A stretch of 64,000 nucleotides of DNA, taken from positions 44,399 to 108,398 of the forward strand of contig JANSWZ010000013.1 in NCBI GenBank assembly GCA_024743215.1. The letters run 5' to 3'. The notes under the pieces are model-generated. The model saw only the letters and a program-made list of their open reading frames with translations. It had not been told where the DNA came from and ran no database searches. A program made the position numbers and the translations under genes. How positions within the stretch are numbered: the first letter of the stretch is position 1; each line of letters starts with the position of its first letter. Of this stretch, positions 35,098-42,452 are shown piece after piece. Source of the stretch: Alphaproteobacteria bacterium. GTDB taxonomy: Bacteria; Pseudomonadota; Alphaproteobacteria; Rhizobiales; GCA-2746425.

Positions 35098-36198
35098 ATG
35101 CCGCGTGTTTCATTTGAACACATTGTCAAGCGCTATGGCGCGGTGACTGTCCTTGATGGGTTGAACCTTGATGTGGAAGATGGCGACTTCCTTGTTCTGC
35201 TTGGGCCTTCTGGCTGTGGCAAATCCACTTTGCTGAACTTGATTGCAGGTCTGCAGGACGTCTCCTCCGGCCGCATCATGATCGGTGACAGGGACGTGAC
35301 GGAACTGGATCCAAAGGATCGCGGCCTGTCGATGGTGTTCCAGTCCTATGCGCTGTACCCCACCAAAAGCGTTGAAGGGAATCTGCGGTTCGGGCTCGCT
35401 GCCCGAAAATTGCCCAAAGAAGAAGCCGACAAGAGAATCCAGTGGGCGGCTGACTTGTTGCAGCTTCAGCCCTTGATGCGGCGCAAACCTTCAGAACTTT
35501 CAGGCGGCCAGCGCCAACGGGTTGCGATTGGGCGGGCCTTGGTGAAGCACGCCGATGTCCTGTTGTTTGATGAACCACTGTCCAATCTTGACGCAAAACT
35601 GCGCTCCGAGATGCGCCTTGAGATCAAGAAGCTACATGACACACTGAATCCCACCATCATCTATGTGACTCACGATCAGATTGAAGCCATGACGATGGCC
35701 ACCAAAATCGCGATCATGCAGGATGGCGAGATACAACAATTTGGCACACCCGATGACGTCTATGAGAATCCCGCGAACCTTTTTGTAGCAAGTTTCATCG
35801 GATCACCGGCGATGAACCTTTCACCGGCAAGGCTGGAATTGAAGGCCGGGAACGCGACTGCAACTTTTGGCGATGGCACCCAGCTTTCACTTGTCGGCGC
35901 GACCTTTGATCACGCGGTGCAGGCGGGGCGAGACATCATGGTCGGGATGCGCCCCGAGCACTTCATTATGGATGCCACTGGAACCGCTGACGGCCACTCT
36001 ATGCTGCAGCTACCCGTTATCATGGTTGAGCGCACGGGATCTGATGCTCTGATCTCACTTGATTTCGTTGGCGAACATCTGTTCGTCCGCGCCGAGCCCG
36101 ACAGGGCCGCAAGAACGAAGACCGGTGAAACGGTCTCTGTCCACTACCCAACAGCCAAACTGAACTTGTTTGATGCCCAAACCGGGCTGAGACTTTGA
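35098..36198 (+). CDS. sugar ABC transporter ATP-binding protein (UgpC/MalK-like)
   Basis: A 366-residue ATPase subunit. Walker A is GPSGCGKST near residue 39, the Q-loop is MVFQSYALYP, the signature LSGGQRQRVAIGRAL, Walker B VLLFDEPLSNLDAKLR and the H-loop YVTHDQIEAMT. A C-terminal TOBE domain occupies about residues 240-366, starting after FIGSPAMNL. The catalytic and coupling motifs are intact. It follows the second permease by six bases and precedes the binding protein by 22. In many genomes one such ATPase serves several transporters; here a dedicated copy is present. Confidence 0.95.
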   Translation: MPRVSFEHIVKRYGAVTVLDGLNLDVEDGDFLVLLGPSGCGKSTLLNLIAGLQDVSSGRIMIGDRDVTELDPKDRGLSMVFQSYALYPTKSVEGNLRFGLAARKLPKEEADKRIQWAADLLQLQPLMRRKPSELSGGQRQRVAIGRALVKHADVLLFDEPLSNLDAKLRSEMRLEIKKLHDTLNPTIIYVTHDQIEAMTMATKIAIMQDGEIQQFGTPDDVYENPANLFVASFIGSPAMNLSPARLELKAGNATATFGDGTQLSLVGATFDHAVQAGRDIMVGMRPEHFIMDATGTADGHSMLQLPVIMVERTGSDALISLDFVGEHLFVRAEPDRAARTKTGETVSVHYPTAKLNLFDAQTGLRL

Positions 36199-36220
36199 AC
36201 AGATATCTGGGAGGAATATT

Positions 36221-37465
36221 ATGAAATACGTAACAAATTATCTAAGTGCCGCGCTCATGCTCGGTGTATCAACAATGGCCGTGGAGGCTGAGGATCTCGT
36301 GGTATTTCAGCAGTGGTCATCACCGGCTGAAGTTGCAGCTCTGAAGGTTCTGCACGAAGCAGTGTCTGACAAGGGCATAAACTGGATTGATATTACGATC
36401 CCCCATGACACAGGTTCCAGCGTTAGTCTGCTTAACCTTGTCATTGGTGGCCAGCCACCCAACATTTTTTCAGAAAATAACACCGGCGTGTATCGCGATT
36501 TGACCGGAATGGGGCTTGGTCGCGATCTGAGAGACGCATTTGCCGAATCTGGTGCGCTCGAGCATTTTTCAGACGCGGTAACGAAAGCAATCACCATTGA
36601 CGGTGAGATCCGCAAAATGCCGCTGGGCGTGCACATTGACGGGATGCTTTATTACAATCAGGAAGTTGCGGCTGCTGCTGACATTGATCCAAACAGCTGG
36701 TCATCGCTGGAGGAAATGTACGCAGATTTCGAGAAAATCCGTGCAGCGGGTTACACGCCTTTGGCTGTGGGCGCGCAGAAATGGCAGGTCGGTTATCTGA
36801 TGCATGCCATGATGGCGACGGTCGCAGGCCCCGAAATCTACAACAAAGTCTATGGCGGTGAACCCGATCCTGCAGCACTTGCAAGCGCCGAAGTTCGCAG
36901 CGTTTTTGAATGGTTGCGTAAATTCCAACAAGCCGCGGATGAAGGATCTGTAAATCGCGATTGGAACATGACAACCAACGAGGTCATATCCGGCAAGGCT
37001 CTCATGCAAATACATGGTGACTGGATGAAAGGCGAATGGCGTGCTGCCGGAAAAGAAGCAGGCACCGACTTTGGCTGTATCCCTGTTCCCGGCTATAAAG
37101 CTGTTGCCGTGACCGTTGATGGATGGGGCGCATTGGGTGGGCAATCACCTGAAAAAGACGCCGCCCAGATCCTGTTTGCTCAAACGGTCACCGATGCTGC
37201 CGTCAATGCTGCATTCGCCAATGTCAAAGGCGCAACGCCTGTGCGAGATGATGTGCCGGTTGATGGGCTCGATGCCTGTTCAAAGCGTGTGATCGCTTTG
37301 CTCGGCGACAATGACCGACAGGTCAACAACCCATCCGTGACCGTAGACTCCGATTGGTCCAATGCGATTTGGGAAGTTGCCTTCAACTATTGGTCCGACC
37401 CAGCAATGTCCGTTGATGATGCGGTCGCTGCATTGGAAGCACAATACGACGTGATCCTGAACTAA
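36221..37465 (+). CDS. sugar ABC transporter substrate-binding protein
   Basis: A 414-residue periplasmic protein of the extracellular solute-binding family 1. A signal peptide occupies about residues 1-23 (cleavage near VEAEDL). The mature part starts VVFQQWSSPAEVAALKVL, and includes the usual GHxDWMKGEW-like segment as IHGDWMKGEW near residue 265. A strong GGGAGGA-like ribosome binding site (gggagga) precedes the start. It is placed after the ATPase gene rather than first in the operon, and is followed by a stable hairpin, which may protect the abundant binding-protein mRNA. Ligand unknown. Confidence 0.94.
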   Translation: MKYVTNYLSAALMLGVSTMAVEAEDLVVFQQWSSPAEVAALKVLHEAVSDKGINWIDITIPHDTGSSVSLLNLVIGGQPPNIFSENNTGVYRDLTGMGLGRDLRDAFAESGALEHFSDAVTKAITIDGEIRKMPLGVHIDGMLYYNQEVAAAADIDPNSWSSLEEMYADFEKIRAAGYTPLAVGAQKWQVGYLMHAMMATVAGPEIYNKVYGGEPDPAALASAEVRSVFEWLRKFQQAADEGSVNRDWNMTTNEVISGKALMQIHGDWMKGEWRAAGKEAGTDFGCIPVPGYKAVAVTVDGWGALGGQSPEKDAAQILFAQTVTDAAVNAAFANVKGATPVRDDVPVDGLDACSKRVIALLGDNDRQVNNPSVTVDSDWSNAIWEVAFNYWSDPAMSVDDAVAALEAQYDVILN

Positions 37466-37480
37466 TCTTCTCCCAAGATG

Positions 37481-37510
37481 CTGGTCCGCGCCTTTTTAGG
37501 GGCGGGCCAG
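37481..37510 (+). other. intercistronic hairpin after the binding-protein gene
   Basis: CTGGTCCGCGCC and GGGGCGGGCCAG form an imperfect 12-bp stem around a TTTTTA loop, 16 bases after the binding-protein stop. No T-run follows, so transcription can continue into the VOC gene. Such structures commonly stabilise binding-protein mRNA or reduce read-through; either use is inference. Confidence 0.5.
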
Positions 37511-37540
37511 ATTCTGCAAAATTCTAAAAAGGTAGTTGAT

Positions 37541-38020
37541 ATGGATTCCCGGCTTCTGGATGAAGACGCAGTGATGCAAATCTGTTTTGTAACTCATGAT
37601 GCACTTGCCTCGGCCACGTGGTTCTCAGACCTGACAGGAAAACCGATTCCCCCCGAAGGCGGTGCCGCTGATCCAAAGGAAGCAAAGGCAATCTATAATG
37701 GTGAACCCGCCGCTGTTGGCTGCAAGATCCGTATGTTCGCTTTTGGCAATATCGATGTCGAATTCCTTGAACCAGGTCCGGAGAAAAGCGCATGGCGCGA
37801 CCTGTTGGAAGAAAAGGGCCCCGGTTGTCATCACATTGCTTTTCGCACCTGCAACCTGACCAAACGCAACGATTATCTCGAAGGCAAGGGCCACGCTTTG
37901 TTGCAACGTGGAGAGTTCGACGGCGGTCATGGACGGTATGCCTATTATGACACGGTCAAAGAGCTTGGCGTCATGGTTGAGCTTTTGGAATTCAACAAAG
38001 ACATGGAGGTGCAGCCATGA
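37541..38020 (+). CDS. VOC family protein, methylmalonyl-CoA-epimerase-like fold
   Basis: A 159-residue VOC protein. The first module begins VMQICFVTHDALASATWFSDLTGK with an Ile-Cys in place of the usual metal-ligand His, and ends IDVEFLEPGP. The second begins GPGCHHIAFRT and ends GVMVELLEFNKD, with His and Glu ligands. The ATG at 37541 has an AAGGT site upstream. Its stop overlaps the isomerase start by ATGA, so the two are translated together. VOC plus TIM-barrel pairs occur in ring- and sugar-acid metabolism, but no reaction can be named here. Confidence 0.82.
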   Translation: MDSRLLDEDAVMQICFVTHDALASATWFSDLTGKPIPPEGGAADPKEAKAIYNGEPAAVGCKIRMFAFGNIDVEFLEPGPEKSAWRDLLEEKGPGCHHIAFRTCNLTKRNDYLEGKGHALLQRGEFDGGHGRYAYYDTVKELGVMVELLEFNKDMEVQP

Positions 38021-38778
38021 CCGGTTCACGTTACCCGATCGCCTATCAGCTTTACTCGTCACGCAATTTTCCGCCACTTCAAGCGCAATTGCCGCACCTC
38101 AAAGCGATGGGATATGATGCCATCGAGCCCTGGTTGCCGGCCTATGAGGAAAACCCGGCCCATTTCCGAAAGGCATTGGATGACAATGGCCTGGATTGTT
38201 ATGGCTTCCATATGCCATTGACCGGCCTGACAGACGAAACCCAAAGATATATCGACATTGCTCTGACACTTGGCGCGCGCTATCTCATCCCGCCCTTTGT
38301 GGCAAAGGAAGACCGCGTCAACACGCCTGATTTCTGGAAATCCATTGGAGAGAAATTGGCGAGGGGTGCGGAAATCGTGGCAGAGCAGGGGCTGAAAGTC
38401 CTTTGGCACAATCATGATTTTGAGTATGCCGCCTTGCCAGACGGGACCCGCCCGATTGACCATATCCTGTCAGCTCCAAACGTCTATTTCGAAATTGACT
38501 GTGGGTGGATTGTGCGCGCTGGCGCTGATCCCAGTGCCGAGTTAACGCGGTTCAAAGACCGCATTCTGGTGATCCAGACAAAGGACACAGCCCCCATCGG
38601 GACGCTTGTCGACGACGGTTGGACGGCCACAGGAGACGGGATTATTGATTGGGCCAAACTGGCCCCACTCTTCAGAGAAACGAAAGCCGATCATCTCGTT
38701 GCCGAGCATGACAACCCATCAGATTGGAAGAAATTCGCAAAAAACACGATCGACCATTTGCGCGGTCTGGGCCTCTAA
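38017..38778 (+). CDS. sugar phosphate isomerase/epimerase family protein (TIM barrel)
   Basis: A 253-residue xylose-isomerase-like TIM barrel. Likely metal ligands appear in order: Glu in AIEPWLPAY, His in YGFHMPL, Glu in KVLWHNHDFEY region, Asp in FEIDCGW, His/Asp in IQTKD and Glu in LVAEHDNPS. This arrangement is shared by sugar isomerases, epimerases and dehydratases of the AP_endonuc_2 superfamily. It is the last gene of the ABC operon, coupled to the VOC gene. No sugar kinase or dehydrogenase follows, so later steps must be encoded elsewhere. Confidence 0.88.
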   Translation: MTGSRYPIAYQLYSSRNFPPLQAQLPHLKAMGYDAIEPWLPAYEENPAHFRKALDDNGLDCYGFHMPLTGLTDETQRYIDIALTLGARYLIPPFVAKEDRVNTPDFWKSIGEKLARGAEIVAEQGLKVLWHNHDFEYAALPDGTRPIDHILSAPNVYFEIDCGWIVRAGADPSAELTRFKDRILVIQTKDTAPIGTLVDDGWTATGDGIIDWAKLAPLFRETKADHLVAEHDNPSDWKKFAKNTIDHLRGLGL

Positions 38779-38818
38779 TTCAACAAGATATGGGGCGCAA
38801 TGCCTAGCCTTGGATTGA

Positions 38819-38923
38819 GCGGCATCAATCAAGAAGAACATCGGAGATGTTCTGCCCGGTGTAAATGAAGGTGATCACGTGACAGTCGACGCTGGCATGG
38901 CCGCAGCGCCACTGGTCTCGGCA
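38819..38923 (+). pseudogene. fragment of a second uvrB (C-terminal region)
   Basis: Read from 38822, the frame gives [20 protein letters not shown] followed by TVDAGMAAAPLV. The intact uvrB at 19916-20020 encodes the same stretch with about 25 of 34 identical residues. Nucleotide similarity is also evident (atcaagaagaacatcgga is shared). A stop codon lies just upstream, the frame ends soon after, and similarity stops on both sides. It is therefore a relic. Divergence in synonymous positions suggests it came from a different uvrB lineage rather than a recent local duplication. Confidence 0.75.
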
Positions 38924-39003
38924 CGATGGCATTGCTTCTGAACTTGGCGACTGGCGAGCAGTTAATGACAGTGCGCAAGGCGGCGAATTGAAACTGGTTC
39001 AAG

Positions 39004-39771
39004 TCAGTCGGCATTGGTCGACAAAAACCGATATTCGTTGCCTTCCAATGCCACGCAGGTAAGATTACCGGTGTCATAGGCAAGCGTATCCACGTTGATC
39101 CGGTTTATGGCAATTTCCGGCTCAATATGGGGCGTGTGGCCATGGATGATGACTTTGGACAGTGGATCCTTGTGGTTCAGAAATGGCGCTCTGGTCCACA
39201 TCAGATCATGATCGGTTTGATTTTCAAGGGCTCTATCAGGCATCACACCAGCATGCACGAACATATAGTCGCCTGCGACATGTGACGTCGGGAGCGTTTC
39301 CATGAAGGAAAGATGTTCCTTCGGAATTGCTGATTTCAATCGGTCGCGCAAATTGATGAATGCCTGTTCCTGCGCTGTGACCGGAACTGGTGTGACGCCA
39401 TAAGACAAAGACAATTGATCACCCCCATATGTCAAAAAGGAGTGTGCTGTCCTGACGGGCTCATTCAAAAAGGTCAGCAGCTTGTCTTCGTGATTGCCGC
39501 TCAAACAAAAGATATTTGGATCAACTGCCATTTTGTCGATGAGAAACTGGATACAGGCCCTGGAATCGGGCCCGCGATCCACATAGTCGCCGAGAAAAAT
39601 GATCTGATATTTTGGGACAGGGCGACTTTCCATGTCGTTTTCGATGATTGCGTTCAAAATCTGCAATTGATCCAGGCAGCCGTGAACATCACCAATCGCG
39701 TATAGTCTGGTGTGTTCTGGTGTGCAGGCTTCACCAAGGCGGACGGTCGATAGGTGTTCAGTTGATGTCAT
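39004..39771 (-). CDS. PrpA-like metallophosphoesterase (serine/threonine phosphatase type)
   Basis: A 255-residue calcineurin-like phosphatase. All metal-site motifs are present: GDVHG near residue 28, GDYVDRGPDS near 63, GNHE near 93, VHAG near 175 and HGHTP near 213. The GDVHGCxxxL and HGHTPH patterns match bacterial PrpA/PP1-type and phage lambda-type phosphatases, which remove phosphate from proteins, or bis(5'-nucleosyl)-tetraphosphate in ApaH. It has no membrane helix. It lies at the edge of the sugar island and is possibly coupled to a short upstream frame that ends 14 bases inside it. Substrate unknown. Confidence 0.92.
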   Translation of the reverse strand: MTSTEHLSTVRLGEACTPEHTRLYAIGDVHGCLDQLQILNAIIENDMESRPVPKYQIIFLGDYVDRGPDSRACIQFLIDKMAVDPNIFCLSGNHEDKLLTFLNEPVRTAHSFLTYGGDQLSLSYGVTPVPVTAQEQAFINLRDRLKSAIPKEHLSFMETLPTSHVAGDYMFVHAGVMPDRALENQTDHDLMWTRAPFLNHKDPLSKVIIHGHTPHIEPEIAINRINVDTLAYDTGNLTCVALEGNEYRFLSTNAD

Positions 39772-40057
39772 CTTGCCGTTTACTGTCCTGATTTTTTACC
39801 AAAGTCGCATTCAAAACCTGATTTGGTAAAGACAGTGTGAAGTCATTTGGCAAGCGTTCAACAAAGGCTTTTGGTGTGAACGGCGCTTGATCCTTTCTGA
39901 ATGCGATTTTTGTGCCCATCTCATGGCTCCAGAAATCAAAACAGGGTGCAACATCCATGACGCCAACATGGACATCCAAAATCAGCTTGGGTATTGTTAG
40001 ATCATGACGCCACCAATCGCTGTTCTTGCAAAATTTTCTGTCCATTCTCCTCAACAC
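39758..40057 (-). CDS. possible small protein of unknown function
   Basis: A 99-codon frame with GTG at 40057 overlaps the phosphatase start by 14 bases, a spacing typical of coupled genes. Its middle (PKLILDVHVGVMDVAPCFDF then EMGTKIAFRKDQAPFTPKAF) looks like ordinary protein, and it fills a gap that would otherwise be empty. Against it, its first 54 bases lie antisense to the kinase gene, no ATG has a good ribosome site, and I recognise no family. The true start may be the Met at residue 34 or 47. Confidence 0.3.
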   Translation of the reverse strand: MLRRMDRKFCKNSDWWRHDLTIPKLILDVHVGVMDVAPCFDFWSHEMGTKIAFRKDQAPFTPKAFVERLPNDFTLSLPNQVLNATLVKNQDSKRQDDIN

Positions 40058-40837
40058 ATCACCGATACGCCCATTGCCACAATTTGGCGTGTCACGAGAG
40101 ATGATGGGACTTTTGCTGCCCTCAAGACCTACAAAGACGACAATCTGCAGGATGAGGCTCCCGGTTTTGATTTGCTGGCGGCCCAGGAGGGGCGGGGCGC
40201 AGCCTATATCTATGCGCGCGCGGAATCTGCCGTTTTGATGGAGTGGCTCGATGGCCCTTTGCTGGGCGATTTAACGCGATCTGGCGATGATGCATCAGCT
40301 GCTCTGGCACTCATGGAGACGGCAAACCGGTTGCACCAGATGCCTGTCAAAACGATAGAGAGCCTTGATCCTCTGGATAATCGGTTTCGCGCATTGTTTG
40401 AGGCGACCTTTACTGCTGATTGCCCATCTGCCGCCGAGGGAACCATCCGAAAGGCTTGCGGCCTGGCGCAAGGTCTGCTGGCAAACCAAACAAACATCCG
40501 TCCCCTTCACGGTGATTTTCATCATGACAATGTGAAAGGAAGCGGGCGTGGCTATCTTGCCTTCGATGCCAAAGGCGTCTTGGGTGAGCGTAGCTTTGAA
40601 TTTGCCAACGCTTTTCGCAATCCCTTGGGGGCTGAGGAATTCAGTGGTCGCCCTGAGATCATTCTGAAACGCGCGGAGATATGGTCGGCAGGACTCAACG
40701 TTTCCCGGGATCACCTCTTGTCTTGGGCCGCGGCCTTCAGCGCATTGTCGCTGTCATGGACGCACAAAAGTTCGTTTGGACCCGGAATATCGAAAGACGT
40801 TCAACTCATCGATACATTTCTATCGTTGATGGGCTGA
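40004..40837 (+). CDS. aminoglycoside/hydroxyurea antibiotic resistance kinase-like phosphotransferase
   Basis: A 277-residue kinase-fold protein. The catalytic loop is HGDFHHDN (residues 169-176), the metal-binding Asp lies in AFDAKGVLGERSFEFANAFRNP, which is the pattern of the APH(6)/hydroxyurea kinase (APH_6_hur) family. The N-lobe lysine is in FAALKTYK (about residue 41). Members phosphorylate streptomycin or hydroxyurea, but most chromosomal copies have unknown substrates, so resistance should not be assumed. It is divergent from the phosphatase and convergent with the PhzF gene. Confidence 0.85.
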   Translation: MTPPIAVLAKFSVHSPQHITDTPIATIWRVTRDDGTFAALKTYKDDNLQDEAPGFDLLAAQEGRGAAYIYARAESAVLMEWLDGPLLGDLTRSGDDASAALALMETANRLHQMPVKTIESLDPLDNRFRALFEATFTADCPSAAEGTIRKACGLAQGLLANQTNIRPLHGDFHHDNVKGSGRGYLAFDAKGVLGERSFEFANAFRNPLGAEEFSGRPEIILKRAEIWSAGLNVSRDHLLSWAAAFSALSLSWTHKSSFGPGISKDVQLIDTFLSLMG

Positions 40838-40853
40838 GCCATATTGCTCCGTC

Positions 40854-41684
40854 TCACGTCGAAACCCGAAGTCGCGCTTCCATAAACGTTACCGCATGGC
40901 CGGAGATCAGAACGCGGTCTCTCGCCAACTCGCAAATCAGCAATCCACCGCGCACCGAGGTCTGAAACGCACTGAGTTGTGTCTTGCCAAGCTTTTCCGC
41001 CCAATAGGGCACTAGTGTTGCGTGTGTTGAACCCGTGACCGGATCTTCCGGGATTCCTGCGCCCGGTACGAAATAGCGTGAGACGAAATCATGTTCAGCG
41101 CCATCTTCAGCACCATCTTCAGCACCGGGGGCGGTGATCACAAGGCCAGTTGTGCCCAATTGGGAGATGGCGTGAAGGTCGGGGATGAAATTTCTGACAG
41201 CATGTTCACTGGGTAACTCTGCAAAAATGTTTTCAAAGTTTTTGAACGGCTTTGCGGGCACAGTACCGAAGATGTGGGCGATCTCGGCGGGAAGAGATTC
41301 CAGCGGTTCCGGCGGGAAGGCGGGCACGTCCAGCTGGTAGCCATCTGCGCTTTGTCTCACATGCAAGGTGCCGACACGTGTTTCAAACAGCATATTGGTT
41401 TGTACCCTGTGTTCAGTCGCCAGAATATGCGCCGTGGCCAGTGTGGCGTGGCCGCAAAAGTTAACTTCGTGAGTGGGGGTGAACCAGCGTAATTCCCAAC
41501 TGGAATTTTTGCCTGATTCATTGGCGGATGGGTTGGGGCGGGCGAAGGCCGTTTCTGCCAGATTGTTTTCACTGGCGATGGATTGCATCAGGTGCTCGGG
41601 CAGCCAGTCATCCAGGATCAGCACGGCTGCGGGATTTCCGGCAAACAGCCGGTCCGTGAACGCATCCACTTGAAACATCTGCAT
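40854..41684 (-). CDS. PhzF family isomerase-like protein
   Basis: A 276-residue protein of the PhzF/diaminopimelate-epimerase fold. The N-terminus MFQVDAFTDRLFAGNPAAVLIL and the catalytic Glu in NNLAETAF (about residue 45) are family hallmarks, as are GHATLATAHIL near residue 78 and the GAGIPEDPVTGSTHATL block near 215. PhzF isomerises a phenazine precursor; most homologues outside phenazine clusters are of unknown function. A triplet of 12-base repeats inside the gene gives an acidic insert (AEDGAEDGAE) just before the HDFVSRYF segment, on a likely surface loop. It is divergent from the TetR gene. Confidence 0.93.
   Translation of the reverse strand: MQMFQVDAFTDRLFAGNPAAVLILDDWLPEHLMQSIASENNLAETAFARPNPSANESGKNSSWELRWFTPTHEVNFCGHATLATAHILATEHRVQTNMLFETRVGTLHVRQSADGYQLDVPAFPPEPLESLPAEIAHIFGTVPAKPFKNFENIFAELPSEHAVRNFIPDLHAISQLGTTGLVITAPGAEDGAEDGAEHDFVSRYFVPGAGIPEDPVTGSTHATLVPYWAEKLGKTQLSAFQTSVRGGLLICELARDRVLISGHAVTFMEARLRVST
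41094..41129. repeat. three tandem 12-base repeats inside phzF-like gene
   Basis: The units ttcagcgccatc, ttcagcaccatc and ttcagcaccggg are nearly identical and encode repeated Ala-Glu-Asp-Gly on the minus strand. Length changes would keep the reading frame. Confidence 0.75.
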
Positions 41685-41820
41685 GGTTGTTGTCCTGTTC
41701 TGTCACATGAAGTCTGGGTGTTTTGCCAGTCCTACTGAATAGGGCCGCATCCGACAAACCAACATTTTTCATAGGTCTGAAAACAGGACATTGAAATCCG
41801 GATCAGATATCTTATTTAGA

Positions 41821-41836
41821 TAATGAATATTCATTA
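41821..41836. promoter_or_regulatory. perfect palindrome TAATGAATATTCATTA, candidate TetR operator
   Basis: This 16-bp perfect palindrome ends 17 bases before the tetR-type start codon, in the 170-base gap to the divergent phzF-like gene. TetR repressors normally bind such palindromes at their own promoter. Autoregulation is inferred from position. Confidence 0.6.
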
Positions 41837-41853
41837 CTAATTAGAAGAAGCCA

Positions 41854-42426
41854 ATGCCAAGACCGACAGCAGATCAAATCAGTGCGAAAATTCAAGCGGC
41901 TCTTGTGCAGGAAGTTGCCGAGAAGGGGATTGGGTCCGTCGCCATGGGGCTGGTTGCCAAACGTGCAGGCGTCTCGCCCGGCACGATCTATCTGCATTTT
42001 GAGAACAAGGACGATCTGCTTCAGAAAATCTATTTGAAGCTGAAGGCCGAATTTCACGCCACGATCATGGCAGCGAAAGATGAAGCGGAATCAGCCGTGA
42101 TGATCCGTCAGATGTGGAACAACATGTTTGGTTTTGTCGCCAAAGATCCGTTTGGATTTCTATTTTTGGAAGCTGGCAGCCTCTCTCAAATCCTGACCGA
42201 CGATCAGTCCCGACAGATCGCTCACATGTCGCTTGAGATATCAGCCCTGCTGCAGCGCGCCATTGATGACAGGACACTGGCAGACCTGCCAGAATCAACA
42301 GTTTCCGTTATGTTGGTGGCCCCCGCCATGCATCTGGCACGGCACCGGCTTTTGCAGGGAAACACAATCACGCAGGACGAACTTGATCGCACCTTTGAAC
42401 GGGTGTGGCGCTCGATCACGGACTGA
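41854..42426 (+). CDS. TetR/AcrR family transcriptional regulator
   Basis: A 190-residue repressor. The N-terminal helix-turn-helix spans about residues 8-55: IQAALVQEVAEKGIGSVAMGLVAKRAGVSPGTIYLHFENKDDLLQKIY, with the classical GTIYLHFENKDDLL signature. The C-terminal ligand domain is all-helical and not assignable. AGAAG-type purines precede the start. An SDR gene follows 26 bases downstream on the same strand and is likely co-transcribed and regulated with it. A perfect palindrome stands just upstream. Confidence 0.93.
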   Translation: MPRPTADQISAKIQAALVQEVAEKGIGSVAMGLVAKRAGVSPGTIYLHFENKDDLLQKIYLKLKAEFHATIMAAKDEAESAVMIRQMWNNMFGFVAKDPFGFLFLEAGSLSQILTDDQSRQIAHMSLEISALLQRAIDDRTLADLPESTVSVMLVAPAMHLARHRLLQGNTITQDELDRTFERVWRSITD

Positions 42427-42452
42427 ATTGCAACTTCTGAAAGGATAGTTCC

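Noticed and set aside
29831..38923. Integrative element carrying the sugar genes
   Set aside because: No integrase, tRNA, direct repeats or transposase were found at the edges; only the uvrB relic hints at rearrangement.
40854..41684. Phenazine biosynthesis role for the PhzF-like gene
   Set aside because: No other phenazine gene is in the window; the family is widespread outside phenazine clusters.
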